Below, piece after piece: positions 12,400-15,800 of a stretch of 15,800 nucleotides of DNA. The stretch covers positions 1 through 15,800 of the forward strand of contig JBMNPH010000025.1 of assembly GCA_050943495.1 (NCBI GenBank). Direction: 5' to 3'. The position numbers and the translations under genes are program-made. The notes beneath the pieces are model-generated. The model did not search any database and was not told where the DNA came from. It saw nothing but the letters and a program-made list of their open reading frames with translations. The first letter of the stretch is position 1; every line of letters begins with the position of its first letter. Source of the stretch: Merdivicinus sp050943495. GTDB lineage: Bacteria; Bacillota; Clostridia; Oscillospirales; Ruminococcaceae.

Positions 12400-13947
12400 T
12401 TACAGCCCTTTGACCAGAGGGAGCAATTCCACGATCCGCTGGACGATGCGGTGCTGTTCTGCAAGCGGAGGTAGTGGAATAAGAAAGCGTTCAATTCTGG
12501 CTATTGCCAGCTTGGGTTGCCCGACCTGTGTTGTTGCCGCTGCGATTTGCTCTTGAATCAACCCAGACTGAAGCACTTTAATGAGCCAATCCTGATTCAC
12601 GCCAGCAAGAACAAGCCTATCTGCATTTTCGGTCAGATTTGCACCATCGAGCTCGTCTGGGATTTTTCCAACTCGTCCAATCGTCCCGGCGACAGTAATA
12701 AAAACGTCGGTCTTATTGATTATGTACCTTGAAATCGAGGGATAAATATCTTCTGGGACATACAATAGCCGGTCGGTTGATACACCGCCATCCGTCATAT
12801 CTGACACACGGATATAGACATGACCCGTGTTGCATTCGGTTAGTTTTCTACCTGCTGGAATTCTCTTGCCTCCCAGAACCGCAGCGATTGTTCCAAGGCG
12901 GCACCAGCACCAGTTTTCCGGTATTTCAAACGGCAGTTCCTCGTCGATACAGCGCTCCACGCCGTCCAACTTCTCATAATGAGAATTATCCCGTCTGAAA
13001 ATAATGGATTCGTGCTTGTCCTTTTTGATTTTGCCTTCCTTGATGAGCCGCTGTTTCTCCGCCCGGATACGTTCCAGCAGAGCCTCTGCAGGCTCGTCAG
13101 ACGGATCTTGCGGTACCAGCTTGCCCTGGACTGCCTCTTGCAGTATCGACTTCTTGAGGGCTTCTGGGAAAGCAGCATTCAATGAAAGCAGCTTTGTATC
13201 GGCAGCAGCGTATTGCTCCAGACATGGTGAGAGTTCCGAAACCTTTTGGACGATTCGCTTCTGTTCACTGACTGGAGGAACCGGAAAGAGCGACTGCAAA
13301 ACATCCTCTCTTGCGATGCCTGGGATCATGCTCTTTGCCGCCGCTTTCAGATTCTCAACAAGCGTATCCAGCACAAGTTGAATGTACGGCACATACAACT
13401 CACTGATTGGCCGAATGGCCATGATCTGTCTTGCGATATGTACTTGCGATTCCTGAAGGACAGCCATCGTACCTACTGTACCTTTGCAGGTGAGCAAAAT
13501 ATCTCCACAATATGCAAAGGCACGACCATATTCCGTCCAACGGTTAATTAATACATTTCCATTTTCGATATTTGAGGCCCCGGTAATGTAAGGAATGCCT
13601 TTTCCGCAATCATTGTATTTATCCGGGGTCATATCTTGCCCAGATTGAAGCTCAATGACCGTGCCCAGCCGCACCCACTCCCACGAATCGGGGATGTCAA
13701 ACGGTACTTCATCGGCCAACGACCGCACTTCATCGCCGATTTTCTCATAAGGGGTATTATCGGCACCTTTGAAGATAACAGAGGGGTTCTTTTCACGTTT
13801 GATTTTCTTCTCTTTGATGAGCCGTTCTTTCTCCGCACGGATGCGTTCCAGCAGAACGCTGGCGGGTTCGTCATTTGGGTCCTGCGGCACGAGCTTGCCC
13901 TGAACAGCCATCTGGAGAATGGAGTTTTTCAGTTGCTGTGCAGTCAT
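12400..13947 (-). CDS. hsdS: Type I restriction-modification specificity subunit HsdS (active copy)
   Basis: 515 aa, ATG overlapping the hsdM stop by 4 bp. HsdS sets the DNA sequence recognised by the HsdM/HsdR complex. It has two target recognition domains: TRD1 about residues 80-225 (PDSWEWVRLGTVIELQSG to LFPVPPVSEQKRI) and TRD2 about 335-502 (PENWCWCRLGTIAAVLGGK to FLIPLPPLAEQHRI). A conserved segment appears twice, at residues 6-79 (LKNSILQMAVQGKLVPQDP to DNTPYEK at 63) and 264-330 (LKKSILQEAVQGKLVPQDP to DNSHYEK at 320), which gives the near two-fold symmetry of the family. The DNA at both DNxxYEK segments and the central helix is repeated in inverted orientation in the silent cassettes. 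Target sequence cannot be predicted. Confidence 0.96.
   Translation of the reverse strand: MTAQQLKNSILQMAVQGKLVPQDPNDEPASVLLERIRAEKERLIKEKKIKREKNPSVIFKGADNTPYEKIGDEVRSLADEVPFDIPDSWEWVRLGTVIELQSGQDMTPDKYNDCGKGIPYITGASNIENGNVLINRWTEYGRAFAYCGDILLTCKGTVGTMAVLQESQVHIARQIMAIRPISELYVPYIQLVLDTLVENLKAAAKSMIPGIAREDVLQSLFPVPPVSEQKRIVQKVSELSPCLEQYAAADTKLLSLNAAFPEALKKSILQEAVQGKLVPQDPSDEPAEALLERIRAEKQRLIKEGKIKKDKHESIIFRRDNSHYEKLDGVERCIDEELPFEIPENWCWCRLGTIAAVLGGKRIPAGRKLTECNTGHVYIRVSDMTDGGVSTDRLLYVPEDIYPSISRYIINKTDVFITVAGTIGRVGKIPDELDGANLTENADRLVLAGVNQDWLIKVLQSGLIQEQIAAATTQVGQPKLAIARIERFLIPLPPLAEQHRIVQRIVELLPLVKGL
12941..13002. repeat. TRD2 inversion repeats, active side
   Basis: Two overlapping matches lie here: 12941-12986 to silent cassette 2 (46 bp) and 12974-13002 to silent cassette 1 (29 bp). 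They share the palindrome TTCTCATAATGAGAA (12971-12985). Codons covered are around residues 316-336 of HsdS. Confidence 0.93.
13112..13158. repeat. Central-spacer inversion repeat, active side (47 bp)
   Basis: Reverse complement identical to 10172-10218. It covers HsdS residues 264-279 of the central conserved helix. Confidence 0.9.
13715..13761. repeat. TRD1 inversion repeat, active side (47 bp)
   Basis: Reverse complement identical to 9512-9558. It covers HsdS residues 63-78. Everything upstream of it (62 residues, ribosome binding site and coupling to hsdM) stays fixed in all predicted inversions. Confidence 0.95.
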
Positions 13948-15431
13948 TCGTCGCCCTCCTCCGTGATGTCGATGCCAAGGATATCGGTGATCTGGGCAAG
14001 GATGCGGTCAATGTCAGCGTTTAGGCTTGCCCGCTTCTCCTGGTACTGCTGAATCAGTTCCTTCGGCGGCAGGATCTCCTCCTCTTCGTGAGGATAGCCG
14101 CAGAGGTCGATATTATAGCTCCGTGCTTTCAGTTCCTCGACGGTGTACTTCTTCGCCTTGTCGAAGCCGTCAATGGTGATCTCCTCGCGGTTGTCCCACC
14201 ACTCGACAGCCGGGGCAAAGTGCTCCAACTTCATGGGCTTTGTCTTGGAGAAGTTCTTGTATCCCTCCGGCATATCCAAGCGGTAGAACCAGGTTTCCGT
14301 CGTGGGATGCGTCCGGTCGAAGAAAAGGATGTTTGTCGTGATAGAGGTGTACGGCGCAAACACGCTGTGCGGCATACGGATGACCGTATGGAGATTGAAC
14401 TCAGACAGCAGCTTTTCCTTGATCGCCATTTTCGCGTTATCCGTACCGAACAGGAAGCCGTCCGGCAGAATGATGGCGCACCGACCGTTCTGCTTCAGCC
14501 GATACATGATGACAGACATAAATAGGTCTGCGGTTTCGCTGCTGCGAAGGTCTGCCGGGAAATTCTGCTTTACGCCCTCTTTTTCATTTCCACCGTAAGG
14601 AGGATTCATCAAAATGACATCGAAGCGGTCGCTCTCTTTGTACTCACGCACATTCTTTTCCAGGCTGTTGCCGTGGATAATGCGAGGGTTGTCGATGTCG
14701 TGGAGCAGCATATTCGTGGCGCACAGAAGGAACGGCAGCGCCTTCTTTTCAATGCCATAGATGGAGTTGCTGTAAACCGTTCTGTCCTCGACTGTCTGCA
14801 CTTGGGCATCCAGCACCTTCAGCGCAGAGGTGAGGAAGCCGCCTGTACCGCAGGCGAAGTCCGCAATAGACTCGCCGAGCTTTGGCTTGATCATCTGCAC
14901 CATAAAATCCGTGACAGCACGGGGCGTATAGAATTCACCGGAGTTACCGGCGCTCTGCAAGCTGCGGAGGATCGTTTCGTAAATCTCGCCGAAGGCGTGG
15001 CGGTCCTCGTACTCTTCAAAGTCTATCTCGTCAATGACATTGATAACCTGGCGAAGCAGGATACCGTCCTTCATGTAGTTGTTGTTGTCCTCGAAGGCGG
15101 TGCGGACAATGATCTGGCTCATGGGGGTATTCTCATCGATTTCGATGGCTTTGAGGGTCGGGAACAGTTTTCCGTTCACGAAATCCAGAAGGGCATCGCC
15201 GGTGAGCGCCTTGCCGTCCTTGTGGTCAACGGCCCAATTGCGCCAGCGCAGCTCCTCCGGGATGATGGAAGTGTAATTCTCGTCGTAAAACTCCCAGATC
15301 TCCTCCTTGGCGTCATACACCTTCAAAAAGAGAATCCAAACCATCTGCTCGATGCGCTGGGCATCGCCATTGATGCCTGCGTCATTCCGCATGATGTCCT
15401 GCAGTCGTTTTACCAGGTTATTTAAACTCAT
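13944..15431 (-). CDS. hsdM: Type I restriction-modification DNA methyltransferase subunit HsdM
   Basis: 495 aa, ATG with AGGAGA upstream, 15 bp behind the hsdR stop, and overlapping hsdS by 4 bp. The N-terminal HsdM_N helical domain (MSLNNLVKRLQDIMRNDAGINGDAQRIEQMVWILFLK) is followed by GEFYTPRAV (residues 165-173), S-adenosylmethionine motif I DFACGTGGF (191-199) and catalytic motif IV NPPYG (276-280). NPPY marks an N6-adenine methyltransferase. The C-terminal region (YNIDLCGYPHEEEE and a closing helix) contacts HsdS. It modifies the host's target sites and, with HsdS alone, is a working methylase. The frame is intact throughout. Confidence 0.96.
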   Translation of the reverse strand: MSLNNLVKRLQDIMRNDAGINGDAQRIEQMVWILFLKVYDAKEEIWEFYDENYTSIIPEELRWRNWAVDHKDGKALTGDALLDFVNGKLFPTLKAIEIDENTPMSQIIVRTAFEDNNNYMKDGILLRQVINVIDEIDFEEYEDRHAFGEIYETILRSLQSAGNSGEFYTPRAVTDFMVQMIKPKLGESIADFACGTGGFLTSALKVLDAQVQTVEDRTVYSNSIYGIEKKALPFLLCATNMLLHDIDNPRIIHGNSLEKNVREYKESDRFDVILMNPPYGGNEKEGVKQNFPADLRSSETADLFMSVIMYRLKQNGRCAIILPDGFLFGTDNAKMAIKEKLLSEFNLHTVIRMPHSVFAPYTSITTNILFFDRTHPTTETWFYRLDMPEGYKNFSKTKPMKLEHFAPAVEWWDNREEITIDGFDKAKKYTVEELKARSYNIDLCGYPHEEEEILPPKELIQQYQEKRASLNADIDRILAQITDILGIDITEEGDE

Positions 15432-15446
15432 ATCTTATATCTCCTA

Positions 15447-15800
15447 TTACGCAGCGTAGATTTCCTTCTGCAAATCACGGATGGCTTGAATGTATCCGCT
15501 TTTGCCGCCGAACAGCTTTGCGATCTTCATGGGGGTGCCGAATTTGCGGAACGGGTCATTGGACAGGATTTCGATGTTCTCGATATCCTGAATGCCTTCG
15601 TTCATGTATTTGTCCAGCAGCGCACTCAGAACTTCCTGTGCCAAGCCGGAATACTTGTAGAGGTATCCACGCTTGCGGACATTGTTTGCCCGCTCTGCCT
15701 TCGTCAGCGGTGCCTTATCGTAGGCAATGTGGCAGATGAGGTCAAAATCGTCAATATCCTTATTCCCGGCGATCTGCCGCAGCGCTTCCAACAGGACGCC
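15447..15800 (-). CDS. hsdR: Type I restriction enzyme R subunit HsdR, C-terminal end (5' part outside window)
   Basis: 117 codons and the stop; the frame runs off the right edge (visible start GVLLEALRQIAGNKDIDDFD), so the Met that might be assigned at 15791 is only an internal TTG. The stretch LTKAERANNVRKRGYLYKYSGLAQEVLSALLDKY to FGGKSGYIQAIRDLQKEIYAA matches the EcoEI-type HsdR C-terminal domain, which binds the HsdM2S core. The nuclease and helicase domains must lie further right. It is transcribed into hsdM with only 15 bp between. Confidence 0.88.
   Translation of the reverse strand, partial: GVLLEALRQIAGNKDIDDFDLICHIAYDKAPLTKAERANNVRKRGYLYKYSGLAQEVLSALLDKYMNEGIQDIENIEILSNDPFRKFGTPMKIAKLFGGKSGYIQAIRDLQKEIYAA

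Larger units (their letters stand above)
9512..13761. other. Invertible hsdS locus (specificity shufflon of a type I R-M system)
   Basis: This is the unit formed by the silent plus-strand hsdS parts, the central terminator and recombinase gene, and the active minus-strand hsdS. Perfect inverted repeats join the two sides at three kinds of place. The start of TRD1 is 9512-9558 with 13715-13761 (47 bp). The central spacer is 10172-10218 with 13112-13158 (47 bp). The start of TRD2 is 10936-10981 with 12941-12986 (46 bp), and 10328-10356 with 12974-13002 (29 bp). The reading frame is kept at each. Comparable phase-variable hsdS loci are known in Streptococcus, Bacteroides and other gut bacteria; inversion here is predicted, not observed. 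Confidence 0.9.

Noticed and set aside
14673..15425. 250-aa plus-strand open frame opposite hsdM
   Set aside because: It is a shadow of the hsdM codons without ribosome binding site or recognisable motifs; hsdM has all its family motifs.

Overview
The window looks like chromosome from a Gram-positive member of the Clostridia, probably a gut Oscillospiraceae- or Lachnospiraceae-like organism. This is inferred from three things: the SRP RNA-dnaX-ybaB-recR gene order typical of Firmicutes, strong GGAGG-type ribosome binding sites, and protein sequences of clostridial character. No species can be named from sequence reading alone.

The left part (1-4730) holds three units. First come the end of a secreted or membrane-anchored FMN-binding protein and a divergent RnfA/RnfE-like membrane protein (+ strand). 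Facing them is a self-contained YtrA-type operon on the minus strand: GntR-family repressor, ABC ATPase and two ABC-2 permeases. It has a near-ideal promoter overlapped by a perfect 11-bp palindromic operator. The two units share one bidirectional terminator. Next is a two-gene (split) LysO lysine-exporter pair. The middle (4759-9300) is core genome: SRP RNA with a consensus promoter, dnaX, ybaB/ebfC, recR, smpB, an alpha/beta hydrolase and the tmRNA gene ssrA.

Immediately behind ssrA begins an accessory region (about 9300-15800): a type I restriction-modification locus whose specificity gene appears built to be rewritten by DNA inversion. Reading leftward on the minus strand are hsdR (only its 3' end in the window), hsdM, a complete two-TRD hsdS and a tyrosine recombinase with all six catalytic residues. 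Facing this operon on the plus strand is a promoterless, startless stock of hsdS parts: one alternative TRD1, a central spacer, and two alternative TRD2 modules. Active and silent copies share perfect inverted repeats of 47, 47, 46 and 29 bp. These sit exactly at the module boundaries and preserve the reading frame. Inversion at the different sites would give HsdS proteins of about 540, 521 or 509 aa in place of the 515-aa form. Combinations of two TRD1 and three TRD2 modules could in principle give six DNA specificities.

Three further details of this locus stand out. Four tandem copies of a 20-21 bp repeat abut the outer (left) inversion site. The recombinase start codon and Shine-Dalgarno lie inside a perfect 14-bp stem. 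The recombinase sits inside every invertible segment, so each inversion also reverses it relative to the hsdRMS operon.
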